Assembly (NCBI GenBank): GCA_024449915.1
Contig: JAMZAV010001822.1
Span: 1-64,000, forward strand
Direction of reading: 5' to 3'
Origin: Sweltsa coloradensis
Taxonomy: Eukaryota > Arthropoda > Insecta > Plecoptera > Chloroperlidae
DNA: 64,000 bases
The translations under genes and the position numbers were made by a program. Position 1 is the first letter of the stretch; each line of letters begins with the position of its first letter. The notes below the pieces were generated by a model that saw only the letters and a program-made list of their open reading frames with translations, ran no database searches and was not told the origin of the DNA. Positions 40,947-52,740 of this stretch are shown here, piece by piece.

Positions 40947-41695
40947 TCAAAGTGGTCTTGTGAACAGTTTTTCAACATTAAAACCTCTCGATTTTGCCTG
41001 GATGGTTAGCATAGATTTTAATTTTTCAACTACTCGACCATCAGAGGTTTCTCCGTTCTGCCCAAGGATGACACACCTGACTCGGCATACAAGCTGACTA
41101 CCGGCTTGTTCGAGAATGCAACCAGAATCAATAAAAAAAAGACGAAGACCACAATGGTGGGCAGTGTCTAGAAGTTTAAGGGTTGTGTACTTGCTGAGAG
41201 TCATACGAAACTCCATAGTCATCTGGAGCAAACTAGAGATCCGTAAATTCCTCAACATGCAGTCCCTATCGCACCCCACGATGTTTGCTTGAGAACTTCC
41301 TAGTTGATTTTCACTTGCATCTTTTGCCTACATCCAACACTTGGTGGTTTCCAATTTAGCTTTTTGTCAACACCATTGCGAGAAGACGGACATTTGGTTG
41401 AATTGAAGTTCTATTTGTTAAACGAGAGTTGTGCGCTTTTGAATTCTTGAAGACGCAAAAGTGATGCACTGAGTCTTTTCGGGAGAGAATCGTGTCCCCG
41501 CTTTCTAGTCCATTTACTTATATTGTTCAAACCAATTTGCACGTGTCTGTGAGCTATGATAAATTTACTGTCTTTAGAAGATTTCCCAGTCATCTCAATA
41601 GGCACGACATTAAGCTCTTTGGAATACAATCCACGACACTGTTTATGCACTAGCAGACTTGATACAGACAAGACCGGCTTGTGGTACACCTGTTT
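40947..41695 (-). pseudogene. Decayed, unidentified coding-like stretch
   Basis: On the minus strand a protein-like frame runs from about 41695 (KVLSDVLRKQVYHKPVLSV) through KELNVVPIEMTGKSSKDSKF and WTRKRGHDSLPKRLSASLLR to a TAG at 41411. It continues in frame as NFNSTKCPSSRNGVDKKLNW to another TAG, then shifts frame near 41279 into a further 110 codons (MTLSKYTTLKLLDTAHHCGL, QAKSRGFNVEKLFTRPL). Both stops could derive from CAG. Codon content and length suggest a retroposed gene or transposon ORF in decay. I cannot name the family, and a fortuitous open frame is not excluded. Confidence 0.35.
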
Positions 41696-44600
41696 CCTGA
41701 GAACGTCGGACAGTACTTTTTAACCCACTTCGAAATTCTATCTTTTGAACAGTTTTCTAAATTGGGCAAAAAATGTGCCTCGAAACCCCATCGTGATCTT
41801 TCTGGCCGAGCGAATAGCTACGTGCTAGGTGCCAGATTAGTGGCAACGCTGTTCTTTATTTCATTGTAGGTGAGTGTTGTCAAGTTTCTATTGTACTTGT
41901 TAATTTTATACGCCTCAACACTCATTAAAAAAACCTTTATTTACTAATACTACAATACTTCCATATCCTGCTTCTATAATTGGATGATCGTAGCGAGCGA
42001 AGCGAAGATTCCATTTCACTACCTGGAGAAAAAATTTCCGATTTTTTTTTTGCTGTTTTTTCAACTCTAGTCCGGTCTAACCGATACTCCAATTGTGATG
42101 AAGTTTTCTGGAGAGGCCTCGAAATCCCTCTGAAACTTATAACCTCTGGCCGCACGTTTTTGTTTGGAATGGGCGCAAACTCGAAAAATTATTTCTCATT
42201 AATCAATCTCATCCTCAATTATTTTTTTTTTTTGATTTTTAAAACATTTCTTCGACTTTTAACACCTCCATGCTTTTTCTCGATTGTATGAATTTTTTCA
42301 CAGAACTTTAATTTATGAGATTAATATATTCGTGGGTGAAATTTGAAGCGCAATCGAAAAATTATTTCTTCTTAAAAAAATAAATGCAATTTGACAGTTT
42401 TGTTGTTTTTTTTATTTTAAAAATTTTTCTTTCTTCTGCTTTTCTTCTACTTATAAACACCTCCATGGCTTTATCCGATTGTATGATTTTTTCACAGAAC
42501 CGTATATTTTGTCGTATAAAAAAAGATGAATTAATATATTCTTGTGAAATTTGAGCAAAATCAAAAATTATTTCTCATGATAATTGCAAGTTTATTAAAC
42601 GATTTTTTTTTACCGTTATGTAACGGCAATTTCATCGACTTACATAACACGACCTGCTAATTATTGGATTGTAAATAATAATTAGTCAGTGAACCTTACT
42701 TTTATGAATGAAGATATTCGATTGGTTCACTATTTGGAGCGTGAAATCGGTACAGAAAATTTAATTATTTCGTTATGAAGTCGCAAGTTATTATTAACAC
42801 GCGGGTTTTTTTCGTTTTAAAAACAATTTGCAGTGGGGGCGGTGCGGATGGAAGCAGACAAAAAGGAGGAGGGGCGAAAAGACAACGCGCCTAAAAAAGA
42901 CGTTGCCGCTTTGCGAGTCTTCCTAGTATCAGATTCTAGAATAATCTGTGTGCAATGCAAATTTCCGTTTCACATACGACCGACCTCGCGATACGGTTTT
43001 CCTCCATTTTCACTTGAGTGTCAGTATCATCACTTTTAGTCCAGTTTGTGGATACATTCTCAGTTTCACTATCATGTCATTTCTAGTTTCACCCCACTTA
43101 ACTATCTGTTTGGTTTCTTGGAGAAACTTTGACTTTCAACTTCAACTTCACTCAACTTTATCATTACTTCAACTTTAACTTCAACGTCACTTAAGCTCAA
43201 CTTCAAACACATACTTTAACTGAACTTCACATAATACACTTTAACTAAAACTTCAACAAATTAAAAATTGCTTTGTATACTGTACGAAGGCTTTGGAGGT
43301 GTCACTTCGTTACCAATTTGAACTTTTTTCAGTTATTCAAAACGCCCACAGAATCGCAGATCGCAGTACGTGATTCCTACAGGTACAGGGAGCAATTGTT
43401 GTATTAGAAGACGGCAGGACTCGTGTCTTGCGTGAATCTGGTGGTAGCTACCACAATGGCGGGCATCTTTTGTGGCAGAGGAACTTTGTACTACCGGTAG
43501 CTCTTGTTGGGTCAGATGTGGGAGACCTAACCGAGATGATGTCGATTAGTAACGCTTTGATCACATAATATATTTTGTTGGTTAAAATGTCACCTTTGTT
43601 CAGCAAATTCACGTCTTCGGCTCAATTTATCTGGTCCCTCCATAGCTGGCAGAATGTAACAAGACTTTAACCCATTCCCCACTCTTCAGTTGTAATCATG
43701 GTAGCCGCTTATACAGACCTGCTTGTGCGAGCGATGCCGTCTGCGATGCCGTCTTATGGACTGCTTCTGAACAGAGCCGAATCGAACTGCAGCAGTGTCT
43801 TGGACGGATATAAGGCTATAGTGTGAAGCCAGATATAAACTTACCCATTGAAAATCCCAGCTGGAGTTACCGACGCTCCAGCACTAATAGCACCACATCT
43901 AATAAATAATGAAAAGTCAGTTCTTACCTAGTATAAATAGACCTAAACAACAATACATCACAATGATAATAACCAGCTACAATGGAGTATGAATTGCTCT
44001 AATTGCCTTCTATAATGTAGATTTCACTGCATGACCATTTGTTGTCAAACATGACATGACATTAAAGGGGCTATTACCTGCAAAAAGTTTTTTACCATCT
44101 AATCTATACTAGCATAATTTCACTCAAATGCAGTTTTTAAAAATTATATCTTGTCCCTGTGATTTTACACAAATTTTTCAATATTTTTATCATGAATTTG
44201 CGAAAATTGGAACGTTTGGTGAATTTTTTTAATCGGCTTTAACTTGCTTCTTTTTTGTTTCCACCTAGATACTTAAGCATCGTACCAATCTACAATGGTC
44301 CTTTGTAACATCGTGCTTTTGAAAGTGCTGGGTGCACGAATATAACACTCCAACACGCAAGAACCGCATTCCAAATCACACCACTCTTATAATAAATAAT
44401 ACATTGTATTTAGAGTCTACCCACTCGGTATATAACTGATTTCAGTGGGAGACTTCAATCAAGCGACCAGCCAACCTGTAGGCCCCGCGCATCGCGAGTG
44501 GAGCAGATAAGCGAACCAAAAGATCGATATTTATTATTGAATATAGCAATCTGTGGTAATGGACAATGCGAACACCCAGGATCACGCCAGAGATCAACAA

Positions 44601-44699
44601 GGCCGATTCAGAACAACTTCTGAATTTATTATGGCTTTCGTTGCTAGACGGACTCCAAAGTCACCGTTACAAAACTCATAAGACAAAAACTGATGGACT

Positions 44700-44835
44700 T
44701 AGGCCTAAGTCCAAATCATAAGTTGGAAACTTCTGGCTTTAGTCGGGATCGAACCCTGGCCCTTCGCATGGAAGCATATACGCTAACCCAAGACCAACGA
44801 GCACACAAAATCATGTATTGGTAATCAGCTTAGTT
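44700..44835 (-). repeat. tRNA-like repeat (reverse) within the palindrome
   Basis: On the minus strand GGTCTTGGGTTAGCGTATATG and CCAGGGTTCGATCCCGACT look like A- and B-box regions of a tRNA-derived sequence. No full cloverleaf. Confidence 0.45.
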
Positions 44836-45264
44836 TTTGACGCGAACCACTTGCTCAAATTCAAACAAAATATAGATGATTTAAAACAGAAGGCTGTAGA
44901 GTACGTCAAAATGGCCATATTTTTTTGATCATAAATTACATCTTGATCAATGACGTATATAAGCTAGCGCTAGACACACCGTAGGGCCGTGGGGGAGCGT
45001 GGCTGTTGGAGCATCATGATCAGGGAACAACCCACCGCCGTCCTAATTGTATCGTACCTATTTTAGCAGCCTTTGTGTTTAACAAGCGGTTTAAACCAAA
45101 CCACAATTGCGATTTTCCTCGGTATTTTTGAGAAAACAGTTTTTCTTACACTCAAATGTCTCAGTTTTACTCCATTTCTCGAATAAAGCAATTCAGTTTG
45201 ATGGCTTTATCTATTGTTTACTGCATTAGGGCTTTTTGAGTAATTAAAACTTAGTTATTTGTGC

Positions 45265-45530
45265 GGGATGGTGGTCCCTGAACTAGGTCGTGCAGGTCTA
45301 GGGTTTGTCACACGTGTTATTGTTAGCATTTAATTGAATGTATCCCCTATAGCCTAATTGGAACTTTAAGGCCTACACTGTTGTAATTATAATAATTTTC
45401 TACATCTGGGCCTATGCCCGTGACGGGTTTCTGATTGTGTTTTATGAGAGTTATGACAACTTTCTCGTTTTAACACATAGAGCAAAATTTAAAATGTCCG
45501 CCATCTGTTTACGTATTTTCTATCCCGTGT
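45265..45530 (+). repeat. Second copy of the dispersed repeat at 4864-5150
   Basis: Shares GTGCAGG(T/C)CTAGGGTT, AATAATTTTCTAC and ATGTCCGCCATCTGTTTAC in the same order. It lies close to the symmetry centre of the palindrome and has no mirror copy, so it is probably a later insertion. Confidence 0.6.
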
Positions 45531-45679
45531 CGATCAAATAATCCACTCATCTGAGTTCAAATTCAACTAGATGAATATCTATTTTATGCCGTGAAATAGA
45601 TTTTTCCCGGGGGGGGGTCATGATGGCTTCTAACGTCAGGCTAGCGCTCGGTTTGGAAGGATAGAGACTGAGCGTCCTA

Positions 45680-46290
45680 GCGCTTTGCTACGCAAAGCTT
45701 ATGTACGTCATTGATCTTGATGGTGTCAATCTAGTTTGAGACCTGACAAAACATATATGGTCGCAATCACTTAATTTAAAAATGTTTGAGGGTGATTATG
45801 ACCTTGTATGATTATGATTCATAATCCTCCAGGTCTGGGCATCGGTCCCCATGTTAGTTCATATATATGGGATATTTTTGGCAAGGGGGGTGGGACCTAG
45901 CTGAAAAATACTAAAGTTCAACATTGTGGTCGGGGAGGGAGGGGTCAAGGTGGACCCTCAATATTTTTTTCTGTTAGTTATTGGGATTTTAGGCACCATA
46001 TTACCACCATTTTTTTTTAATTGTTCATAACTGTTAGTCCTTAATGAAATATTTTTTTGGCGTGGTTTAGAGGGGAATCCGCTTAATTTATTTTTGGAAA
46101 ACTCGTTTATCGTAAACACTGTATGCCTATTTCAATGGCACTGGCGTACAGATGTAAGAAAACTGTTTCCGATTGTAATCGATTTGTATTACCGTAGATC
46201 AACAATTTTGATGGTGCAAATCTAGTTGGGACCTGACAAACACAATATTGTCGCAAATCAACTTATGTTTAAAATTATTTGATTGCACCA
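45680..46290 (+). repeat. Two direct copies of a segment of about 110 bp
   Basis: CAT(T)GATCTTGATGGTGTCAATCTAG-TTTGAGACCTGACAAA near 45708 recurs as CAACAATTTTGATGGTGCAA-ATCTAGTTGGGACCTGACAAA near 46200, followed in both by ATGGTCGCAA/TTGTCGCAA. Function unknown. Confidence 0.6.
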
Positions 46291-49139
46291 TATTATTGTT
46301 TTTGTCAGGTCCAGCCCATGGAAATGCATATTCTTGTGCGTGATTTCGAGTGTATATCTGCACTATTTCAGCACGATGTTATAAAGGGCCATTGTAGATT
46401 GGGTACGATTTTCTAATATCTGTGGACAAAAAGAGCAAGTTAAGCTCGATTCAAAAAATTCACCAAACGCACGATTTCACAATTTCATAAAAAATTAAAA
46501 TTCGTGCAAAATCACAGTGACAAGATATAATTTTTGAAACTGTCCTTTGAGTGTAGGATTTACTAAAGTTTATTCCTGTAAAAATCATTTTTGGGGTATA
46601 GGCCCTTTAATGTCATGTTTGTTTCCGTTACCGAACATGACCACCATGGGCCTGCCGTGGCAGCAGTGAAATCTCTTTATAGAGCCATTAGCAATTCTCT
46701 TACATTGTCGCTGTGGCATATTATTTGTGATGCATTGTTGTTTAGGTCTTTTATACTAGGTACGACTGACTTCATTATTATTAGATTTGTGGTGCTATTA
46801 CTGATTGAGCGCCGTTAACTCTTTGACTACCCCCCCCCCAGGGCTAATGGGTCTTGAAGCGGTTTTCGTATTGAAAAGTGCTTATCGTTAAAAAGCGGTA
46901 AAATCGTAATATTTTGTATTTCAATGCTGTGGCTCAACTACTAAATATTCGCTGACTAGGAGTTTCGATGGTAGTTTTTAGCTTGATTCCACATTAAACC
47001 ACATTCTCATATATTTATAGATAGCCATATATTTGATAGTATAAGACACAGCAGTGGATTGGGCCGCGCTGTTCAGAGTCCAAGAAGGCATCGGGACAGC
47101 CCGGCTATTCATGCACATAATTCTGTATAGGCTACTATGATTAAGAGGAAGTGGATGTTGTTATCTAGTCATTGTTTCCGTATACACATAAAACCACAAT
47201 TCTCATATTATTTTAGGTTAGGTAAGCCATACAATCCCGATATCACAGCATATGGATTTCGCTGTTCAGAGTCACAATATTGCTACCATGATACATAGAG
47301 TGGTGTGGTGTTTGGACTAGTCACATTTGTTTCAGATCATTTTATACTTTTGCGTCAGCGCCATTCGACCAGCGAGGAGAGACCAGATAATTGAGCCGAA
47401 GATCGTGAAATTTGCTGTCAGGGTGATATTTTTAACCAACATATTCTGTTGATTGAAAGCGTTAACGAACATCTATCGGTCGGTCCTCCAAGCTGCCCAC
47501 AAGAGCTGCCCCCCCCCACCCGTATCCATTTCCTCGGCCACAAAAGATGCCTGACATTGTGGTAGTACCATACACCAGATTCACGACCAAGACACTGAAA
47601 CAGCAGTACCGATTCATACAGGTACAGGAGAAGTTGTAATGCTATAAGAGCGGTGTTCTCGAATGTAAAAAAATTTTTTTTAATCGACAAATCTTAAAAT
47701 GCGATTTTCATGAGAAATAATATTTCGATCGCGCTCAATTTCACATGAATACATGAATTCTAAATTAACGGAATAAAGCAATATTTATGTGTTATAAGTC
47801 GAGAATTTTTTTTTTTACCCGAAAAAAAATAGGATTGCGATTTTCATGAGAAATGATATTTCGATTGCGCTCGAAAGCGTGCATTCTAAGTTCAGAGATT
47901 TCGAAGGCCTCAAGAAAATTTCATCGCATTGAAGTATCGTTTCAGCCGGATCGTGTTTAACAGACACACAATAATACAAACAGGGAAAACAATTTTTTTT
48001 TAAAAATATTCCCGGATTTTTTCTATGTGTAGTGAAATTGATCTTTCGCTTACTCGCTAAAAAATATTGCGTAGAACAAGTAATTAATCCCACTTATACA
48101 AAAACTTTAAAAATAAGCCCCAAACAATACACACTCAAAGTAATGAGATCTAAAACTATGAATCTTCGCAAACGCTTTTTCAGGCGCGTTGTTTGGACGA
48201 GCGTATTTTTTAAGAAAGAAATAAAGCGTAAATTGCGATTTTCACGACGTAAATAATTTTGCGATTGCGCTCAAATTTCACATGAATTACTTATTCATAA
48301 ATTAAGGATAATGTAAAAAAACTCATTACAATCTGATATAAGCATGTAGGTGTTTTAAGTCGAAGACCATTTTTATAAAATCGTAAAATTTGCGATTTTG
48401 CATGAGATTAATTTTTCGATTGTCGCTCAAATTTCACACGAATATATTATACCTAAAATTAAGGTTCTGTGAAAAAATTATTACATCGGATGTAGCATGT
48501 AGGTCGAATATTATATATAAACACAATCTTTGCAATGGGTTTTTTTTTCCATTGAATGGTACTTAATTCGTCATGTGTGCAGTGATTTCTTTTGTTGCCT
48601 TTTATTGTTTTCTCTCTCCAGTTTTTTTGTTCTGTATTTATCAATGTAATGTGTTTTCGTTTTTTTATATTTAAAGTTGTTATTGGCCCTGAGGATGATG
48701 GTGAAATCTCATCGAAACCTCGGCCCAATGAAAATATCGTGGCATTGAAACCGAAAAAAAAAAACCGATACATTAATACATATCGGCCACGAAAACCTTC
48801 AAAAACATATCTATGAATGTAAATAAGTCGAAGATTTTTTTTTTTAGAATTTTTTTTTATCGAAAAATTGCGATTTTTTTGGGAATAATTTTTGGATTCG
48901 CTTCAAACGTGCAGTTTCTTGGTTTTGAGATTTTTCGAAGGCCTCCCATAGAATTTAATCACAATTGGGAGTTCGTTTAGGCGGAATCCTGTTAACAGAC
49001 ACACAAAATACAAACGGAAAAAATAGAAAAAACTTCCGGATTTTTTCTCCAGTGTTGTAGATTGAATCTTCGCTAATACTCGCTACGCTCATCCAAAAAT
49101 AGGGCCAAGCTCATCTACCCTTTTAAATTTGCGCATTCT

Positions 49140-49752
49140 TAATTAACTAGGAAGCTTCGAAAACGCTTTTTAGGCACATTGTTGGATGAGCATAATTGGT
49201 GCAATGAGCTGCCATGTGTTATGAAGATGGTAGTACTATTTAAATTGATTTCGTTTTCCCATTGCTACAGGCGCAAGACAAGCTTGATAATATTGTTTTA
49301 ATTTTTACGACGACGACATGAGGATCAGGGGCGCACATTACTACATTACAATCGAATAAGCATGTAGGTGTTATAAGTCGAAGAAATTTGGTAAAAACGA
49401 AAAAAAGAGTAAAATGCGATTTTCATGAAAAAAATTTTCGATTGCGCTCAAATTTCACAAGAATAAATTAATTCATAAAATTAAGGTTCCGTGAAAAAAT
49501 TAACTTACACAATCGATAAAGCATTTAGGTTTATAAGCAAAAATGTTTTAAAATTGCGAAAAAAAGTGCTTATCTCAGAGAAATAATTTTTCGATTGCGC
49601 TCAAAAACGTGGCAGTTCTAAGTTTAAGAGATTTCGAAGGCCTCCACAAAATTACATCGCAATTGGAGTATCGGCTTAGCCGAAATCGTGTTAACAAACA
49701 GCCAAAATGTAAAATGTGTAGTGAAATGGAATCTTCGCTACGCTCATCTAAT
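49140..49752 (-). mobile_element. Tandem-unit element, copy in reverse orientation
   Basis: TTGGATGAGCATAATTGGTG near 49183 is the tail of the family in reverse; the head TCTTCGCTACGCTCATCTAA ends near 49752. Internal GGTTATAAG/AAATTTTCGATTGCGCTC units as in copy 1. Confidence 0.7.
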
Positions 49753-50119
49753 TAATGTAACAATCAGCACAGGGTTGGCTTGGTTGGATTCAAATTTAAT
49801 GTCGCCTTAGTGGGTAAAGACTCTAAATTCGAAATCAAAGGATACACAAATAAAATTGTTCGTTTCTATCCAGCATCAAAATATTAATATTGATTTAGGT
49901 GCCGAGTTTGTCAATATTAGTAAAATGATAAGTCACTTCCCTCTTTTTTCAGGTTCATTAAAAACATTATGTAGGGGCTACAATCCTTTTTGAAAGGCAA
50001 TGCCAATTGCCAACAAAAAAACCTTATGCCAATAAGTCATGTCCGATTTTTTTCATGAGACGTGACACACGCGTAGACGGACGTACGAAAAGTGGAAAAT
50101 TTCTGGATTGTATAAAAAA
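49753..50119. other. AT-rich spacer
   Basis: No gene or element recognised between two copies of the tandem-unit family. Confidence 0.5.
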
Positions 50120-50868
50120 TAACTAGGAAAACGCTTAAGTCCCGCCGCGTTGTTCAATGAGCGTAACTGGTGCATTGAGCTGCAATGTGTTATGCAGATT
50201 TTCTGTTGTACAGTGAACAAATCATAACTAAGTTGAGAATTTTTTTTAAATTAATTTAAATTAAACAAAAAATAAACTATAATTTTTTAATTAATCGTAA
50301 TTTTAAAAAAGAAAAAAATCGTAAAATTTCGATTTTCATAAGAAATAATTTTTCGATTGCGCTCAGATTTCACACGAATATATAAATTAATAAAATTAAG
50401 GTTCTGTGAAAAAATCATTACGATCGGATAAAGCATGTAGGTGCTATAAGATAAAGAAATTTTAAAAAATCGAAAAAAGTCTTAAAAATTGAGATTTTTT
50501 TTTTAAATTAATCTTTCGATATCGCTCAAAATTCACACGAATATAACAATTCATAAAATTTCGGTTGTGTGAAAAAATTATTACAATCGGACAAAGCATG
50601 TAGGTGTTATACATCGAAGAATTTTGTTAAAAACTTTTGCCATTTTTCATAAGAAATAATTTTCGATTGCGCTCAAAACGTGGCTTCAGAGATTTCGAAG
50701 GCCTCCATAAAATTTCATCGCAATCGGACTATCGGTTTAGCCGGAATCGTGCGGACAAACACACACAAATACAGAAAAAAAAAAAAAAAAACATTCCGGA
50801 ATTTTTTCTCCAGTGTAGTAGAATGGAAACTTCGCTACGCTCGCTACGCTCATCCAATTAATACACCT
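50120..50868 (-). mobile_element. Tandem-unit element, another reverse copy
   Basis: Starts with AAACGCTTAAGTCCCGCCGC and TCAATGAGCGTAACTGG, the reverse complement of the tail of the copy at 5766-7158, and ends CGCTACGCTCGCTACGCTCA-TCCAATT. Contains three to four of the about 150-bp units with TCGATTGCGCTCA and GCATGTAGGTG. Confidence 0.75.
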
Positions 50869-51040
50869 ACGGGAGTGTCGGACCAAACCAACCCCATTGG
50901 CGTCAACGTCGAGCCACCCAGAGACAAGTATTTTGAATAGGAAACACCGACACAACTTGCTGGACACGTTCCTACCGCAGGCGACGCCAGAATCAACAAG
51001 GTGATTCGGAACCACACAAGGTTAGTGTATTATTGTATTC
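50869..51040. other. Short unannotated stretch
   Basis: No recognisable element or exon. Confidence 0.4.
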
Positions 51041-51042
51041 TA

Positions 51043-51312
51043 GGGAAACGCCAAAGTCGTTGTTAGACGAGTGAGTGAGCCATGTGTTGAGTACCCGGAT
51101 ACATTACTTTTTTCCCCTACCATAGGCCTATGTAGCCTATCTTAGGCTACAGTGGCGCATTATGGCCTTACAGTTGACGCGCCCAAATTACAACTAAACT
51201 TAAAAACCCTTTTATTTATACGAATATAATTATCAAACTTAAATATGCAAATGTGTCCGGGTACTCAACACATGACTCGCTCACTCGTCTAACAACGACT
51301 TTGGCGTTTCCC
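51043..51312. mobile_element. 270-bp MITE with inverted repeats of about 60 bp
   Basis: GGGAAACGCCAAAGTCGTTG-TTAGACGAGTGAGTGAG-ATGTGTTGAGTACCCGG on the left is nearly perfectly complemented on the right. TA flanks both ends (51041-51042, 51313-51314), compatible with a TA target duplication. Confidence 0.85.
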
Positions 51313-51317
51313 TAGTC

Positions 51318-51410
51318 TAGTTAGCTAAGGCGCCCTTTATAGCCAAAATGTGGGAGACGTGGGTTCAATTCCCTGGTCGGGAAAGATTTGTTATTTCTGG
51401 TTTGTATTTT
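51318..51410 (+). repeat. tRNA-like repeat
   Basis: TTAGCTAAGGCGCCC (A-box-like), GGGTTCAATTCCC (B-box-like) and a tail GATTTGTTATTTCTGG. Same organisation as the unit at 5444-5546. Confidence 0.55.
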
Positions 51411-51719
51411 AAAAATTATTAAACATGTGTTGAAATGCATATAACGCAGTGTAGTCCATCATCTGTGACAATACAGTGAAAAACATAGCCAGTACGAAAT
51501 GTACCGTAAAAATATTGCAAAGATTTCTCAATCTACGAGCGGAGTTCGGGGGTACCTTGACGTTCAACATTCGATAGACCTTGCATGGGCACGGCATTTC
51601 ACAGCCAGGTAAAAAACAAACAAAAATATTTTTTCGAAATCAAATCCAATTGTCGTTAAAATAATTTCTAGACATTGGCAGTCTATTTTTCAGTTTATTA
51701 TTTCTTGTAGGTTTAAATC
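51411..51719. other. AT-rich DNA, no gene seen
   Basis: Nothing recognisable. Confidence 0.4.
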
Positions 51720-51923
51720 GTAATGGATATTGCTTATTTGTTAGCAGTTCTCAGTTACCTGGTCACGGATGTGTGTTTAAAATTTCAGCTCAATCTATTT
51801 GGTCGTTCGGCCGTAAGAGCCCGGACAGACAGACAGACAGACAGACATTGGACAATGCTCACGACCAAGGCCGATCAAGTAGAGCGTAACAGAATCCTCA
51901 TTCGCTTCGCTCACTCGTCTAAT
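51720..51923 (-). repeat. Repeat end with (GACA)n and TTAGACGAGTGAGCGAAGCG terminus
   Basis: Read on the minus strand it starts TTAGACGAGTGAGCGAAGCG, passes a TGTCTGTCTGTCTGTCTGTC microsatellite and then AGCTGAAATTTTAAACACAC. This order (terminus with AGCGAAGCG, GTCTGT tract, GAAATTTT) parallels the head of the family at 5766 although the sequences are not otherwise alike. Confidence 0.55.
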
Positions 51924-52094
51924 AATGTCTGACAGTTGAAAAAAGGCCTATAAAATTAGGGAATAATCAAACTTTTGCTAAATGAATTGATAATCTGAAC
52001 TGATTAAATTATTCAAATCATTCACAAATATGGCTCACACGTTATTAGAGATGGCATTGTCCGTTTGAAATGGAAATAAATCCAGAAATCAATG

Positions 52095-52185
52095 TAAAAA
52101 TCCATCTCAGCAGGATAACGAGCCCGAGTCTCCTAATCACATTTTGGCTGCTTTACCCCTAAGCTAACGAGACGGTTAACTAACT
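52095..52185 (-). repeat. tRNA-like repeat (reverse)
   Basis: On the minus strand TTAGCTTAGGGGTAAAGC and GGAGACTCGGGCTCGTTATCC with a tail GATGGATTTTTACATTGATT. Diverged B-box. Confidence 0.45.
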
Positions 52186-52344
52186 TAATATTTTCTGGAT
52201 TCTGCTGCCTTTAACCTATTTTTTTTATCATCTAACGCAGGTATGAGCGAAGTTTTATTTCTCAATATTCATAAATTTATTTATTTGTATATTAACGTCT
52301 ATCCTATTCAGTTAAAAACTGACATACAGATGATGACAACATTA

Positions 52345-52440
52345 ATCGGGAAACACTCGTAGACAAAGCACTCAAGCGACAATTGGGAGACCAGGGTTCG
52401 ATATCCGGCTGGAATAGATTTTTAATTTCTAGATTAGTTT
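52345..52440 (+). repeat. tRNA-like repeat
   Basis: GCACTCAAGCG, GGGTTCGATATCC (B-box-like) and a tail GATTTTTAATTTCTAG; fourth member of the group. Confidence 0.5.
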
Positions 52441-52477
52441 TTACATTTTTTTTGTGGGATTGGTGCCCAGGGTGCAA

Positions 52478-52693
52478 TAATATTCATGCCCCTCTTCAAG
52501 GTATCTAACTTGGTATGTTGCGGATAGGACAATTGTGAAGGGATGTCGAAGCCTTAAGAGTACTCAATCCTTTGCATTCGCATCAACGATCGAGGAAAAT
52601 CTCGGAAAAAACCTTCCGGTCTCGACGGGATTCGAACCCGAGACCTCCCGAATCAGAGTCGTGCGCTTTTAACGTTCGAGCCAACACTGTCGG
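52478..52693 (-). repeat. tRNA-derived SINE (reverse copy)
   Basis: The reverse complement begins GACAGTGTTGGCTCGAACG, carries CTCGGGTTCGAATCCCGTCG (B box), then a GTTTTTTCCGAGATTTTCC and CATCCCTTCACAATTGTCC body. Same family as 53706-53930. Confidence 0.75.
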
Positions 52694-52740
52694 TTAGTTT
52701 CCACATAATCAATTACATACATTACAGTTACATAACATTA

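Larger units (their letters stand above)
41980..49096. mobile_element. 7.1-kb imperfect palindromic (foldback-like) element
   Basis: It begins TTGGATGATCGTAGCGAGCG and ends with the complementary CGCTACGCTCATCCAA. Arms pair in order, with divergence and indels: tandem-unit repeat at 41980-42830 against 47640-49096; GATTCCTACAGGTACAGG near 43374 against TTCATACAGGTACAGGAG region near 47620; the GACTGCTTCTGAACAG block near 43758 against CTGTTCAGAGTCC near 47070; AATAGCACCACA near 43886 against TGTGGTGCTATT near 46789; ACATGACATTAAAGGGGC near 44048 against GCCCTTTAATGTCATG near 46601; ATTATATCTTGTC near 44144 against GACAAGATATAAT near 46520; and GATCAATGACGTA near 44946 against TACGTCATTGATC near 45705. 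The centre (about 45.3 kb) holds unrelated repeats. No transposase seen. Confidence 0.75.

Noticed and set aside
42833..43178. Open frames between the repeat head and the palindrome arm
   Set aside because: No domain, no splice sites, and the downstream part is a CTTCAACTT-type low-complexity tract.
48592..48816. Coding frame with Pro/Lys-rich tail
   Set aside because: Low-complexity and embedded in the repeat arm of the palindrome.
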